From: Pseudomonas ovata
GTDB taxonomy: Bacteria > Pseudomonadota > Gammaproteobacteria > Pseudomonadales > Pseudomonadaceae
Direction: 5' to 3'
NCBI RefSeq assembly: GCF_003131185.1
Contig: NZ_QFFU01000005.1
Location: 265,725 to 329,724 of the forward strand
Length of the DNA: 64,000 nucleotides
Shown: piece by piece, positions 21,962 to 30,630 of the stretch
Layout of the letters: every line of letters begins with the position of its first letter
Numbering within the stretch: position 1 is the first letter of the stretch
Notes under the pieces: generated by a model
Database searches by the model: none
The model's input: the letters and a program-made list of their open reading frames with translations, nothing else
Told to the model about the DNA's origin: nothing
Translations under genes and position numbers: made by a program

Positions 21962-23637
21962 GTGCGTTGAATCAACTGATCGTCATCCCGATCCTGCTGC
22001 CTCTGTTGACCGCCGGGCTGATGCTCTGGCTGGGCGAAAAACACCGGCCACTCAAGGCCCGTATCAACCTGCTCTCGACCCTGATCGGCCTGGGCGTCTC
22101 GATCCGGCTGCTGATGTCGGTGCAGCAGACCGGCACCATGGGCTCGATCGGCGTGTACATGCCGGGCAATTGGGAAGCGCCCTTTGGCATCGTGCTGGTG
22201 GTCGATCACCTGTCGGCCCTGATGCTGGTGCTGACCGGCATCATCGCCGTGTGTGCGCTGCTGTTTGCCCTGGCCCGCTGGGACAAGGCCGGCGCCAGCT
22301 TCCACGCCCTGTTCCAGATGCAACTGATGGGCCTGTATGGCGCCTTCCTGACCGCCGACCTGTTCAACCTGTTCGTGTTCTTCGAGGTACTGCTGGCGGC
22401 GTCCTACGGCTTGCTGCTGCATGGCTCGGGACGGGCACGGGTCTCGGCGGGGCTGCATTATGTGGCAATCAACCTGCTGGCCTCGTCGCTGTTCCTGATC
22501 GGTGCAGCCCTGATCTATGGCGTGACCGGCACCCTGAACATGGCCGACCTGGCGGTCAAGATTCCCCAAGTGGCCGAAGCCGACCGTGGCCTGCTGCATG
22601 CCGGTGCGGCGATTCTGGCCACGGCGTTTCTGGCCAAGGCCGGCATGTGGCCGCTGAACTTCTGGCTGGTGCCGGCCTATTCGGCGGCCAGTGCGCCGGT
22701 GGCCGCGATGTTCGCGATCATGACCAAGGTCGGCATCTACACCGTGTTGCGCCTGTGGACCCTGCTGTTTTCCGGTCACGCCGACGACTCGGCGTACTTT
22801 GGCGGCGACTGGCTGGTCTACGGCGGCATGGTGACCATCGTCACGGCGGCTGTCGCGATCATCGCCGCCCAGCGCCTGGAGCGCATGGCCAGCCTGAGCA
22901 TTCTGGTGTCGGCCGGCATCCTGCTGTCGGCCATCGGCTTCGGCCAGCCGAGCCTGACCAGCGGCGCGCTGTTCTACATGGTCAGCTCGACCCTGGCGCT
23001 GAGCGCCCTGTTCCTGCTGGGCGAACTGATCGAGCGCTCACGTTCGGCCAATCAGTTCAGCGACGAGGAGGAAGTCGACCAGTTGCCGCATAACCTGGAG
23101 TCCCTGCACCCGCCACGGGGCAGCAACCTGGACGAAGAAGAGAACATCGTGGTCGGCCAGGTGATTCCCATGACCATGGCGTTCCTGGGCTTGTGCTTTG
23201 TGGCGTGCGCGCTGCTGATCATTGGCATGCCGCCGTTGTCAGGCTTTATCGGCAAGCTGACCCTGCTCAGCGCCCTGCTCAACCCGCTGGGCCTGAACGT
23301 GGCGCAGGACGAACCGCTGTCGGTCCAGGCCTGGCTGCTGATCAGCCTGCTGATTTTCTCGGGGCTGGCCTCGCTGATGTCGTTCGTCAGGCTGGGCGTG
23401 CAGCGTTTCTGGACCCCTTACGAGATAGCCCCGCCCTTGCTGCGCCACAGCGAGTACCTGCCCATCGTCATCCTGCTGGGCATTTGCGTGGCCCTGACCT
23501 TCAAGGCCGAGGCGCTGCTGCGTTATACCCAGGACACGGCGGCCGCCCTGCATGAGCCGCTGCAGTATGTGCAATCGGTAATGGCCACCCGCCCGGTACC
23601 CGGCCCGCTGGTCCAGACGTCGCAGGTACAACCATGA
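21958..23637 (+). CDS. mrpD: Mrp antiporter subunit D
   Basis: A 559-residue NuoM/N-like subunit with about 14 membrane segments. Key family segments are LFVFFEVLLAASYGLLLHG (the conserved Glu of helix 5), FLAKAGMWPLNFWLVPAYSAASAPVAAMFAIMTKVGIYTVLRL (the conserved Lys residues) and MPPLSGFIGKLTLL. A cytoplasmic acidic loop near residues 355-395 (DEEEVDQL, DEEENIV) stands out. The start overlaps mrpC by ATGA and the end overlaps mrpE by ATGA, so translation is coupled. Confidence 0.95.
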   Translation: MSALNQLIVIPILLPLLTAGLMLWLGEKHRPLKARINLLSTLIGLGVSIRLLMSVQQTGTMGSIGVYMPGNWEAPFGIVLVVDHLSALMLVLTGIIAVCALLFALARWDKAGASFHALFQMQLMGLYGAFLTADLFNLFVFFEVLLAASYGLLLHGSGRARVSAGLHYVAINLLASSLFLIGAALIYGVTGTLNMADLAVKIPQVAEADRGLLHAGAAILATAFLAKAGMWPLNFWLVPAYSAASAPVAAMFAIMTKVGIYTVLRLWTLLFSGHADDSAYFGGDWLVYGGMVTIVTAAVAIIAAQRLERMASLSILVSAGILLSAIGFGQPSLTSGALFYMVSSTLALSALFLLGELIERSRSANQFSDEEEVDQLPHNLESLHPPRGSNLDEEENIVVGQVIPMTMAFLGLCFVACALLIIGMPPLSGFIGKLTLLSALLNPLGLNVAQDEPLSVQAWLLISLLIFSGLASLMSFVRLGVQRFWTPYEIAPPLLRHSEYLPIVILLGICVALTFKAEALLRYTQDTAAALHEPLQYVQSVMATRPVPGPLVQTSQVQP

Positions 23638-24128
23638 AACGACTGTTCCCCGCCCCGTTTCTTTCACTGGCCCTGTGGGCCTTGTGGCTGGTGCTGAACG
23701 TCTCGCTCAGTGCCGGTCACCTGCTGCTGGGTGCCCTGCTGGGCTTTCTGGCACCGCTGATGTTCGCCTCGTTGCGGCCCATGCCGGTGCGCATCAGCAA
23801 GCCTGGTACGCTGATTCGCTTCGTTCTGCGGGTCGGCCTGGAAGTGCTGCACTCCAACCTGCAAGTGGCCCGTACTGTATGGACCTTCAAGCGCCGGCCC
23901 CCACACTCGGCTTTCGTCAGCGTGCCGCTGGACATGCGTGATGCCCAGGGTCTCGCGGCGCTGGCCATGGTCTGCACGGTCATCCCGGGCACGGTCTGGT
24001 CGGAACTGGCCCTGGACCGCAGCATCCTGCTGATGCATGTATTCGATCTTGAAGACGCCGACGAAGAAAAATTCATCGCGCACTTCAAAGCCACGTATGA
24101 GCGCCCCTTGATGGAGATCTTCCAATGA
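23634..24128 (+). CDS. mrpE: Mrp antiporter subunit E
   Basis: A 164-residue subunit with two or three N-terminal membrane segments (LSLALWALWLVLNVSLSAG; LLLGALLGFLAPLMF) and a cytoplasmic C-terminal domain containing the family's CTVIPGTVWSEL and LLMHVFDLED. It overlaps both neighbours by 4 bases. Confidence 0.95.
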   Translation: MKRLFPAPFLSLALWALWLVLNVSLSAGHLLLGALLGFLAPLMFASLRPMPVRISKPGTLIRFVLRVGLEVLHSNLQVARTVWTFKRRPPHSAFVSVPLDMRDAQGLAALAMVCTVIPGTVWSELALDRSILLMHVFDLEDADEEKFIAHFKATYERPLMEIFQ

Positions 24129-24403
24129 GTGCCTTGCTGGAAAATGCCATTCTGGCCAGCCTGTGCATTTTCGCCCTGGCGATGGTGCTGACCCTGGTGC
24201 GCCTGTTCAAGGGCCCGTCGGCCCAGGACCGGGTGCTGGCGCTGGATTACCTGTACATCACCGCCATGCTGATGATGCTGGTACTGGGCATACGCTATGC
24301 CAGCGACACCTATTTCGAGGCGGCGTTGCTGATTGCCCTGTTCGGTTTCGTCGGCTCGTTTGCCCTGGCCAAATTCCTGTTGCGCGGAGAGGTGATCGAA
24401 TGA
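24125..24403 (+). CDS. mrpF: Mrp antiporter subunit F
   Basis: A 92-residue protein with three membrane segments. The RLFKGPSAQDRVLALDYL motif between segments one and two is typical of MrpF, and the Asp in it is conserved. It overlaps mrpE and mrpG by 4 bases each. Confidence 0.95.
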   Translation: MSALLENAILASLCIFALAMVLTLVRLFKGPSAQDRVLALDYLYITAMLMMLVLGIRYASDTYFEAALLIALFGFVGSFALAKFLLRGEVIE

Positions 24404-24768
24404 TCAACCTGCAAGAGCTACCGCTGTGGGTGGAAATACTCACCGCCGCCCTGCTGCTGACCAGCAGCCTGTTCACCCTGACCGGCGCCCTGGGCCTGTT
24501 GCGCATGAAGGATTTCTTTCAGCGCATGCACCCCACGGCCCTGGCCACGACCCTGGGCGCCTGGTGCGTGGCACTGGCCTCGATCCTGTACTTTTCAGCG
24601 CTCAAATCGGGGCCGGTGGTACACGCCTGGCTGATTCCCATCCTGCTGGCGATCACCGTACCGGTCACCACCTTGCTGCTGGCACGCACCAGCCTGTTTC
24701 GCCAGCGCATGGCCGGTGACGCCGTACCGCCGGAGGTCAGTGGCGACCGTCCGGAGCACAGGCCCTGA
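24400..24768 (+). CDS. mrpG: Mrp antiporter subunit G
   Basis: A 122-residue last subunit. The start is ATG 24400, in the ATGA overlap with mrpF. It has three membrane segments and the family motif LGLLRMKDFFQRMHPTALATTLG. The C-terminus is a short polar tail. It ends 15 bases from a convergent gene. Confidence 0.95.
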   Translation: MINLQELPLWVEILTAALLLTSSLFTLTGALGLLRMKDFFQRMHPTALATTLGAWCVALASILYFSALKSGPVVHAWLIPILLAITVPVTTLLLARTSLFRQRMAGDAVPPEVSGDRPEHRP

Positions 24769-24783
24769 ACGGCGCAGGCACGG

Positions 24784-25251
24784 TCACTCGCTGGCGCGAA
24801 AGGTCAGTTCACCCTTGCGCCACTTGGCGGCCTTGCCCACGGCAGCCTTGAGCACCTTGGACAGGCCGGTCTGGATCTGCTCATGGGCGGCAAACACCAG
24901 CACTACACCCTGGCCTTCCTTGAACACGATGCCGTGGCCCTCAGGCACTTCGACGAACGCGTACTCGCCCAGGCCGTAGACCGTCTTCTTGATGTCACGA
25001 AAACGCAGCTCGAATTTGCCCCCTTCACGGCTGGGCAACACGGCGGCGCGAAAATGATCACCGACCTTGAGTTCAAGGCGCGGCTTGTCATCGACCACCA
25101 GGTTGCTTTCGGTGTCGATCTCGGCCATGTAGACGCCATCGGGCGATTGCTCAGCGACATAGACAAAGCGCGATTGAAACAGCTTCACCAACTTTGCACG
25201 AAGATCACCGAGCACGAATAAAGCGTGCGTATCCAGGTTACTTACAGCCAA
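24784..25251 (-). CDS. Conserved hypothetical protein (155 aa)
   Basis: Not recognised beyond its place downstream of the mrp operon, where Pseudomonas genomes commonly carry a conserved hypothetical gene. The sequence alternates short beta-strand-like segments (RFVYVAEQSPDGVYMAEIDT, RLELKVGDHFRAAVL, GIVFKEGQGVVLVFA) and ends in a basic helix (LSKVLKAAVGKAAKWRKGEL). There is no signal peptide and it is probably cytoplasmic. The start is TTG 25251 behind GAGGGG; no ATG fits. Confidence 0.75.
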   Translation of the reverse strand: MAVSNLDTHALFVLGDLRAKLVKLFQSRFVYVAEQSPDGVYMAEIDTESNLVVDDKPRLELKVGDHFRAAVLPSREGGKFELRFRDIKKTVYGLGEYAFVEVPEGHGIVFKEGQGVVLVFAAHEQIQTGLSKVLKAAVGKAAKWRKGELTFRASE

Positions 25252-25525
25252 AGTACAAACCCCTCACCAAATGAAAATAGACCGACTGGAGCCTGTCCAA
25301 CGGCCAACGATAATTATGCTCACTCCTGATGCGCGACGGCTGAAACTCCTGATTACGGCGCGAGGCCGGCGGCGATTCTACCGACTCTCTCAAACAATGA
25401 CATCCCGAGCCTGCAGGCAGTTCATAGCATTTGGCTACCCGGCGTCCGTCTGCCATATTGATCGAACTCCCGCGCAGGTCTGTGCTCCGATAGTGAACAG
25501 CCATCACGTCACGCGAGGAGATCAC

Positions 25526-25780
25526 ATGGAACCGGTAAACCCAAGCCTGGAAAAGCTGTTCGAGCAATTAGGCCTTGATGCAGATGAAGCCAGCATCGAA
25601 AACTTTATAACCGCCCACAGGCTGCCCGATGACGTCAAACTGATCGACGCTGAGTTCTGGACCCCGCAACAAGCCGCCTTTCTCAAGGAAGAGTTGCGCA
25701 TGGACGCCGAATGGGCGCCCATCGTCGATGAACTGAACCTGCGCCTGCACGCGCAACCGGCGACTGTGCAGCAGGGTTGA
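25526..25780 (+). CDS. DUF2789-family protein
   Basis: An 84-residue acidic protein with family segments LFEQLGLDADEASIENFI, DVKLIDAEFWTPQQAAFLKEEL and WAPIVDELNLRLH. The role is unknown. The start ATG 25526 has GAGGAG 6-7 bases upstream; an open frame from 25271 lacks support. It converges on the DUF2235 gene with a perfect hairpin between them. Confidence 0.85.
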   Translation: MEPVNPSLEKLFEQLGLDADEASIENFITAHRLPDDVKLIDAEFWTPQQAAFLKEELRMDAEWAPIVDELNLRLHAQPATVQQG

Positions 25781-25784
25781 TGAA

Positions 25785-25819
25785 CACCAGCCGGCCCCTG
25801 CATCAGGGGCCGGCTGGTG
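25785..25819. terminator. Bidirectional terminator hairpin
   Basis: A perfect 16-bp stem (CACCAGCCGGCCCCTG and complement) with a 3-base loop lies between two convergent genes. No T-run follows on either side, so it may act as a transcript end stabiliser as much as a terminator. Confidence 0.7.
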
Positions 25820-25837
25820 TCCTGCAGTGCCAAGCCA

Positions 25838-27319
25838 TCAATGCGGATAACCTGGCAGCGCCACATTGGGATGCACCGTCCTGCCGCCTGGTTGTGGCGC
25901 ATGCACGAACAGTCCTTTGCCCAGGCTTCCCAACGTGCCGATGATCGGACTCCAGTGCGCCGAGTGATGGATATAGTGCCAGCGCAACAGGCGTTCCTGT
26001 CCGGGTGTCAGTCCCTGAGTGTCGCCACGGGCCTGACCGAGCAGGCGCTGGGCGATGTCCTGTAGCGGCGGCACCAGCGCCAACGCCTCGATATTCTCCA
26101 GCGGCTCCAGCGGCACCCCTTCGTCACAGGCCAGCGCATGCATGATGCGCAAGTGCACGCGCGCCAGGTCCCCCCACACAGGACGCCGCAAACACACCGC
26201 CGCCATCACCAGACGACTGCCAAACCCGGTGCCGCAGCCCGAACGCGACACCTGCGAACCCTCCACGCCCAGCCAGGCGCCGCAATCCAGCGGATCGATC
26301 CACTCATCGCGATCCATGGCGTGCAGCTCATCAGTGGCTTGCTGCCAGGCGGTGCAGTCTTCGAATGCCACGTCGCGACCGATCACACTGGTGCGCGGCC
26401 GGGTAATCAATACCTCTTCGAGCATGTGTGCCGGATAGCCGCCGCCAATGTCCGAATGCGCGCCCGGCAGCACGATTTCACGCGGCCAGACCGGCGCGAC
26501 GCTGTTGAGCGCAAAGTTGCGCCGCGACTCGTCACGCGCCACCAGATGCAGCACGTGCTCGGCGCAATCAGGCGGCAGGTAAAGATTGACCCGACGGTTG
26601 TTGGCATCACGCACATTTCCCAGGTCGCGCCAGCCACCGATGGCCGCCACGGTGTCGAACAGGCCGACAACCTTGACCCGGACACTGCCCCGCTCCCAGG
26701 CAAAGTCCGTGCTCCAGGACAGCTCCCGGTTGGCCAGCAGCGTCTGCAGATCGCCCTTGGCCTGCTTGAGCACCTCATTGACCAGGTGCCTGGCAGACGC
26801 GGCGCCCCGGCTGAAGCCGAACACATCCAGTTCCAGTGCTTCGATGACACAGTCGGGATTGTCCAGGGCAAATGCCTTGAGGGCCGCTTCAAGCTTGACC
26901 AGGGCCCGCTCCACCTTGGCCAGCACGCCGGTATGCCCACGCCCGAAACTCAGGCCCGGCCACAATGAGTCACGGCCACCGGAGTGCGTGCCCACGCCGC
27001 TGATATACAGCGGCACACTCACCTGCCATCCGCCATTGTGCTGGCAGGCGGTTTTCTGGTCGCGGTACAACTCGAACAACCAGGCGATATTACTTAATTC
27101 ATTGCTGTAACTGCTGTCGGGACGCGCATGGCGCCCGGCGCACGCGCGGCTGTGTTCAACCTTGCCCCGGGCCATGCCCGCGCGGCACGCCGCGCCGATC
27201 CGGGTGTTGACCCGGTTATTGCCGGTGCCGTCGAAAAACAGGCCGACCCGTACGGTGACCCGCCTTTGCAGGGCCTGAAGGGGCGCGATGGCCCCACTGC
27301 CATAGACTTGCTTATTCAT
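25838..27319 (-). CDS. DUF2235 alpha/beta hydrolase (Tle1-like phospholipase)
   Basis: A 493-residue hydrolase. The start was set at ATG 27319, which has AAGGAT and TAGG upstream; a TTG at 27352 is less likely. DUF2235 hallmarks are VGLFFDGTGNN near residue 26 and the nucleophile elbow GFSRGAASARH near residue 165, followed by GAHSDIGGGYP, which supplies a conserved catalytic Asp. Members include the type VI secretion effector family Tle1, which destroys phospholipids of rival cells. No VgrG, PAAR, adaptor or obvious immunity gene is adjacent, so this is an orphan and its delivery or target is unknown. The upstream region is AT-rich. Confidence 0.85.
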   Translation of the reverse strand: MNKQVYGSGAIAPLQALQRRVTVRVGLFFDGTGNNRVNTRIGAACRAGMARGKVEHSRACAGRHARPDSSYSNELSNIAWLFELYRDQKTACQHNGGWQVSVPLYISGVGTHSGGRDSLWPGLSFGRGHTGVLAKVERALVKLEAALKAFALDNPDCVIEALELDVFGFSRGAASARHLVNEVLKQAKGDLQTLLANRELSWSTDFAWERGSVRVKVVGLFDTVAAIGGWRDLGNVRDANNRRVNLYLPPDCAEHVLHLVARDESRRNFALNSVAPVWPREIVLPGAHSDIGGGYPAHMLEEVLITRPRTSVIGRDVAFEDCTAWQQATDELHAMDRDEWIDPLDCGAWLGVEGSQVSRSGCGTGFGSRLVMAAVCLRRPVWGDLARVHLRIMHALACDEGVPLEPLENIEALALVPPLQDIAQRLLGQARGDTQGLTPGQERLLRWHYIHHSAHWSPIIGTLGSLGKGLFVHAPQPGGRTVHPNVALPGYPH

Positions 27320-27594
27320 CCTATATCCATCCTTAGATACCGCTGATGCCAAACTATTGATAAGCGTTTTTAAAGGCGCTTTATAAACAGCTTGCTCAGT
27401 TGAAGACGGCAGTCAATAGAGGATGAATATTTCGGAAATTTCCCACACAAAAAGAAACATTATATAAATCTTTGTTTAAAGCCTGGCCCTCTCTGGAACG
27501 TCCGTTAATCAATCACTTATAACCACTCACGCGAACTTTCAGGCCCTTCTTGTCGACAAGGCCTGTAGTCCACGACTTCACGACCCGCCGTGCC

Positions 27595-29211
27595 TTACAC
27601 ACGCTCGGGTCGATAGCCCAGGCGCAAACCACCCCAATGCCGCCCCTTGACCATGACCGGCACCGACAGGTCGTGCATCAACTCGCCCGTGTCGCGGGTA
27701 TAGGTTTGCAGCAGCACCGATTGCTGATGACTGCCACAACGAATACCGGTGCGATCATCGAACTTGCGCTTGCTGCGGTTATGGGCGGTGTCTGCCACCG
27801 GATCGCCCGTCAGCGGCTGGTTGAACGCCGCGTTATGGGTCGGCACATACCCGTGCTGGGTGCACGCAATGGCAAAGACCAGGCCTTCATGACGCGTGAG
27901 CAGCGGCTCCTGGATCCCGGGCAGGACCTGATCGGTGTAACGATCGAAACGGGTATGAAAGCGCGGCGGCACGGTATTGGCGATCGGCTGGTAGTGGCGG
28001 TCGAACAGATCATCGAGGCTGACCCGGCCCTGCTCGATGTCAGCCTCGAAGCGCAAGCCGATCTGCCGGGCCCCTTCGCGCGCCAGGTCATAGATGCGCT
28101 GGTGGTAGTCATCCAGACCCACCTCGGCCAGGCGTTCACTGATGGTCTCGGCCTGGCCTTCCATCTGCACCGCCGCCTGGGCCAGGTGCCGGGTCTGCTG
28201 GTCGCTGACCGCCAGGTCGCCGCGCATCTGCTCGACGGCCACGAACAGGCTGGCCAGTTGCTCCTGATTGATCTGCGCGCCCTGGGCAATCTCGCTAACC
28301 TGGCGCTCGACCCCGGCCGCCAGACGGGCAATGTGTTCGAGCTGCTGGCCGGTACCTTCGACCTGACGCACGCCGCTGTCCAGATCGTCGGTCAGCAGGC
28401 GAATCTGCTCGACCACCTGGCCGGTGCGCTGCTGGATATCGCTGACCATCTGCCCGACCTCTTCGGTGGCGGTGGCGGTGCGTTTGGCCAGCCCGCGCAC
28501 CTCATCGGCCACCACGGCAAATCCGCGCCCGTGCTCACCGGCACGCGCCGCTTCGATGGCGGCATTGAGCGCCAGCAGGTTGGTCTGGCTGGCAATCGAC
28601 TGGATGACCTGGGCCACGCGCTGGATTTCTTCACTGCGCAAGCTCAAGGCTTCGATCACTTGGCGGCTGTCGACGGCGTTCTTGCTCAGGCGGTGCATGC
28701 GCTCGATGGACTCGACCAGCACGCTGCGTCCGGCTTCGCTGCTGTGCCGGGCCTGGCTGGCGGCCGCCAGGGCCTGCTGGCTCAATTGGGCGGTCTGCTG
28801 CTCGGTGGCGATCATCACTTCGGCGTTGCTGACCACCTGTTCGGCGGCCTTGAGCTGCGACTGGACCCTGGCCGACAACTGGCGCACGGAAAAGGCCACG
28901 CTGGCCGCTGACAAGGCGTTGTGGCTGGTGGTGAAGGACAAGTCGCGGGTCAGCCCGTTGATGTCGCCGGGTGCGGTGTCGACCGGGCCTGACGGCATCT
29001 GGCGCTTGCGCAGGTGCGGCCACCAGATCAGGGCCAGGGCCAGCGGCACGGTCAGCCACAGCGCCAAGTCGGTGAACGCCATGGCGCCCAGTAACAGAAC
29101 AAATGCCAGGCTCTGGCCCAGTGGCAGGCCATACGAAAATACGGAAGGTGTCGCTGGAGCCTGCGCGCCGGCCATGGCCGGCTTCCCTGCAGACGATACG
29201 CTGTCGGTCAT
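27595..29211 (-). CDS. Methyl-accepting chemotaxis protein with C-terminal sensor-like domain
   Basis: A 538-residue chemoreceptor with unusual order. Near the N-terminus are two close membrane segments ([31 protein letters not shown]) without a sizeable periplasmic loop. The signalling helical hairpin follows, with tip [34 protein letters not shown] at about residues 205-240. A globular domain of about 170 residues then follows (from about residue 370; [38 protein letters not shown]), whose end resembles Cache/PAS-type sensing modules. Sensing is thus probably cytoplasmic. The ligand is unknown. Confidence 0.88.
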   Translation of the reverse strand: MTDSVSSAGKPAMAGAQAPATPSVFSYGLPLGQSLAFVLLLGAMAFTDLALWLTVPLALALIWWPHLRKRQMPSGPVDTAPGDINGLTRDLSFTTSHNALSAASVAFSVRQLSARVQSQLKAAEQVVSNAEVMIATEQQTAQLSQQALAAASQARHSSEAGRSVLVESIERMHRLSKNAVDSRQVIEALSLRSEEIQRVAQVIQSIASQTNLLALNAAIEAARAGEHGRGFAVVADEVRGLAKRTATATEEVGQMVSDIQQRTGQVVEQIRLLTDDLDSGVRQVEGTGQQLEHIARLAAGVERQVSEIAQGAQINQEQLASLFVAVEQMRGDLAVSDQQTRHLAQAAVQMEGQAETISERLAEVGLDDYHQRIYDLAREGARQIGLRFEADIEQGRVSLDDLFDRHYQPIANTVPPRFHTRFDRYTDQVLPGIQEPLLTRHEGLVFAIACTQHGYVPTHNAAFNQPLTGDPVADTAHNRSKRKFDDRTGIRCGSHQQSVLLQTYTRDTGELMHDLSVPVMVKGRHWGGLRLGYRPERV

Positions 29212-29360
29212 GATCCCTGATCCCTGCTGATATTTTTGTTATCAACGGGTATTTAACGCCAGCCAACAGCTATTTGCTATCAGCCATTGGCCGTAGGCTC
29301 GGGGCTTGGGTAATTGGGTAATCGGGATCGTGTTGTTCTTGCGGGCGGTGGTTTGTCTTT

Positions 29361-29888
29361 GGGAGAGGTTCCGACCCTCTTCGGGCCGGCTTACTTTGTC
29401 TTGGCAAAGCAAGCAAACCGTTTACTCCTGGTTCCGGCCCCTTCGGGGTCCCCTCCCTCCGGCATTGCTCCGGGGGTCGCCGCTTATGGGCCGTCCCTGG
29501 CCCAAGCGGCTAACGGGCCGTCCTGGCCCTTTCCCCCCTGCGCAACGCCTCTACTCGGCCTGCACAAGTCGCGTTCTGCGTCGCCTGCACCCTCGCGCAT
29601 GAAAAGCAGAGCAAAAGCTGTTGCTGTTGCTGTTGATCTTCTACGCAAATATCACAGACGACACAGATCGCGACTTGGGCGCAGGCCGAGTGGAGGTGTC
29701 GCGGAATCGGGGAGCGAGGCATGGATGCCGAGCCAGCGCTGCTGGGCCAGGGACGGCCCATCGGCGCGGCGCGATGGAGTGGCGCCGGAAGGAGGGAACC
29801 CCGCAGGGGCCCAGCCAGGAGCAAACGGTTTGGTTACTTTGCCAAGACAAAGTAACCCGGCCCGAAGAGGGCCGGAACCCCTCTCACA
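29361..29888. repeat. Long imperfect inverted repeat (about 200-bp arms)
   Basis: The left arm (29361-29563) and the complement of the right arm (29681-29888) share long blocks: GAGAGG(G)GTTCCG-CCCTCTTCGGGCCGG, TTACTTTGTCTTGGCAAAG, AAACCGTTT-CTCCTGG, ATGGGCCGTCCCTGGCCCA and CTCGGCCTGC. About 117 bases form the loop, which contains CTGTTG triplets. RNA from either strand could fold into one long hairpin. Similar GC-rich palindromes are dispersed in many Pseudomonas genomes. Confidence 0.85.
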
Positions 29889-29923
29889 GACCAACCCAGC
29901 CAGCCCAGACAACCCAGCCGCCA

Positions 29924-29962
<39 letters not shown>

Positions 29963-29966
29963 GTAA

Positions 29967-30371
29967 TCAGACCTGACGCTGGTGCCGGTCGATCTGCTCG
30001 TGGCGTTCCTGGGCTTCGATGCAGTAACGGGTAGTGGGGCTAATCAGCAGGCGCTTGAGGCCGATCGGCTCGCCGCTGTCATCGCACCAGCCAAACGTGT
30101 CTTCAGTGATGCGCGTCAGGGCCATTTCCAGTTGCGGCAGCATGCGCTGGTCGCGCTCGATGGAGTTCACCAGCCAGTGGCGCTCCTCCTCGACAGATGC
30201 GGCATCGGCTGGGTCGGCCGGGGTGTCCAGGCTCTCGATGGCAATACGGCTCTTCTCGATACGCTCGTGGATCTCGACCTTCATGGACTGCAACAGCTTG
30301 ACGAAGAAAGCTTGCTGCTCGGCGTTCATGTAGTCATCGGCCGGCATGGCCAGCAACTGTTCCTTTGTCAT
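29967..30371 (-). CDS. TraR/DksA-family regulator with incomplete zinc site
   Basis: A 134-residue DksA paralogue that should bind the RNA polymerase secondary channel and, with ppGpp, alter promoter choice. The coiled-coil region (LLQSMKVEIHERIEKSRIAIESL) carries the acidic tip DTPADPADAASVEEE; the globular zinc-finger region reads WCDDSGEPIGLKRLL and RYCIEAQERHE. The classical four cysteines are reduced to the pattern C-x2-S-x17-C-x2-A, like zinc-independent DksA2 of P. aeruginosa, so it may work when zinc is scarce. No Zur box was found upstream. A TAATAAAAAA-rich leader precedes it. Confidence 0.85.
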   Translation of the reverse strand: MTKEQLLAMPADDYMNAEQQAFFVKLLQSMKVEIHERIEKSRIAIESLDTPADPADAASVEEERHWLVNSIERDQRMLPQLEMALTRITEDTFGWCDDSGEPIGLKRLLISPTTRYCIEAQERHEQIDRHQRQV

Positions 30372-30597
30372 TGAGTTCTCTAATAAAAAACGTGCATTTA
30401 GCCGGTCAGGAGAGTGTCGCGGGCAGGCTTTGTCAGCCTCAGGGCTGCAGGGCGCTGCGGCGCACTCCGTTCACGAGGGGCGGCAGTCTAAGGCCGCCTT
30501 GCAGACTCGGCAACCCACTGGGGCGCCTAATGTCGAACAATTGCGGGAAAACCCCCAAAAACCGAGGGTCTTTCCCCATCAGAACGCAGGCCTCTGA

Positions 30598-30616
30598 CCG
30601 GATCGATGCGATCCGG
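30598..30616. other. Short perfect hairpin downstream of chemoreceptor gene
   Basis: CCGGATCG-ATG-CGATCCGG lies 15 bases past the stop of the second chemoreceptor gene on the minus strand. No T-run follows, so termination is only a possibility. Confidence 0.4.
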
Positions 30617-30630
30617 TTCCCGGTCCTGTT

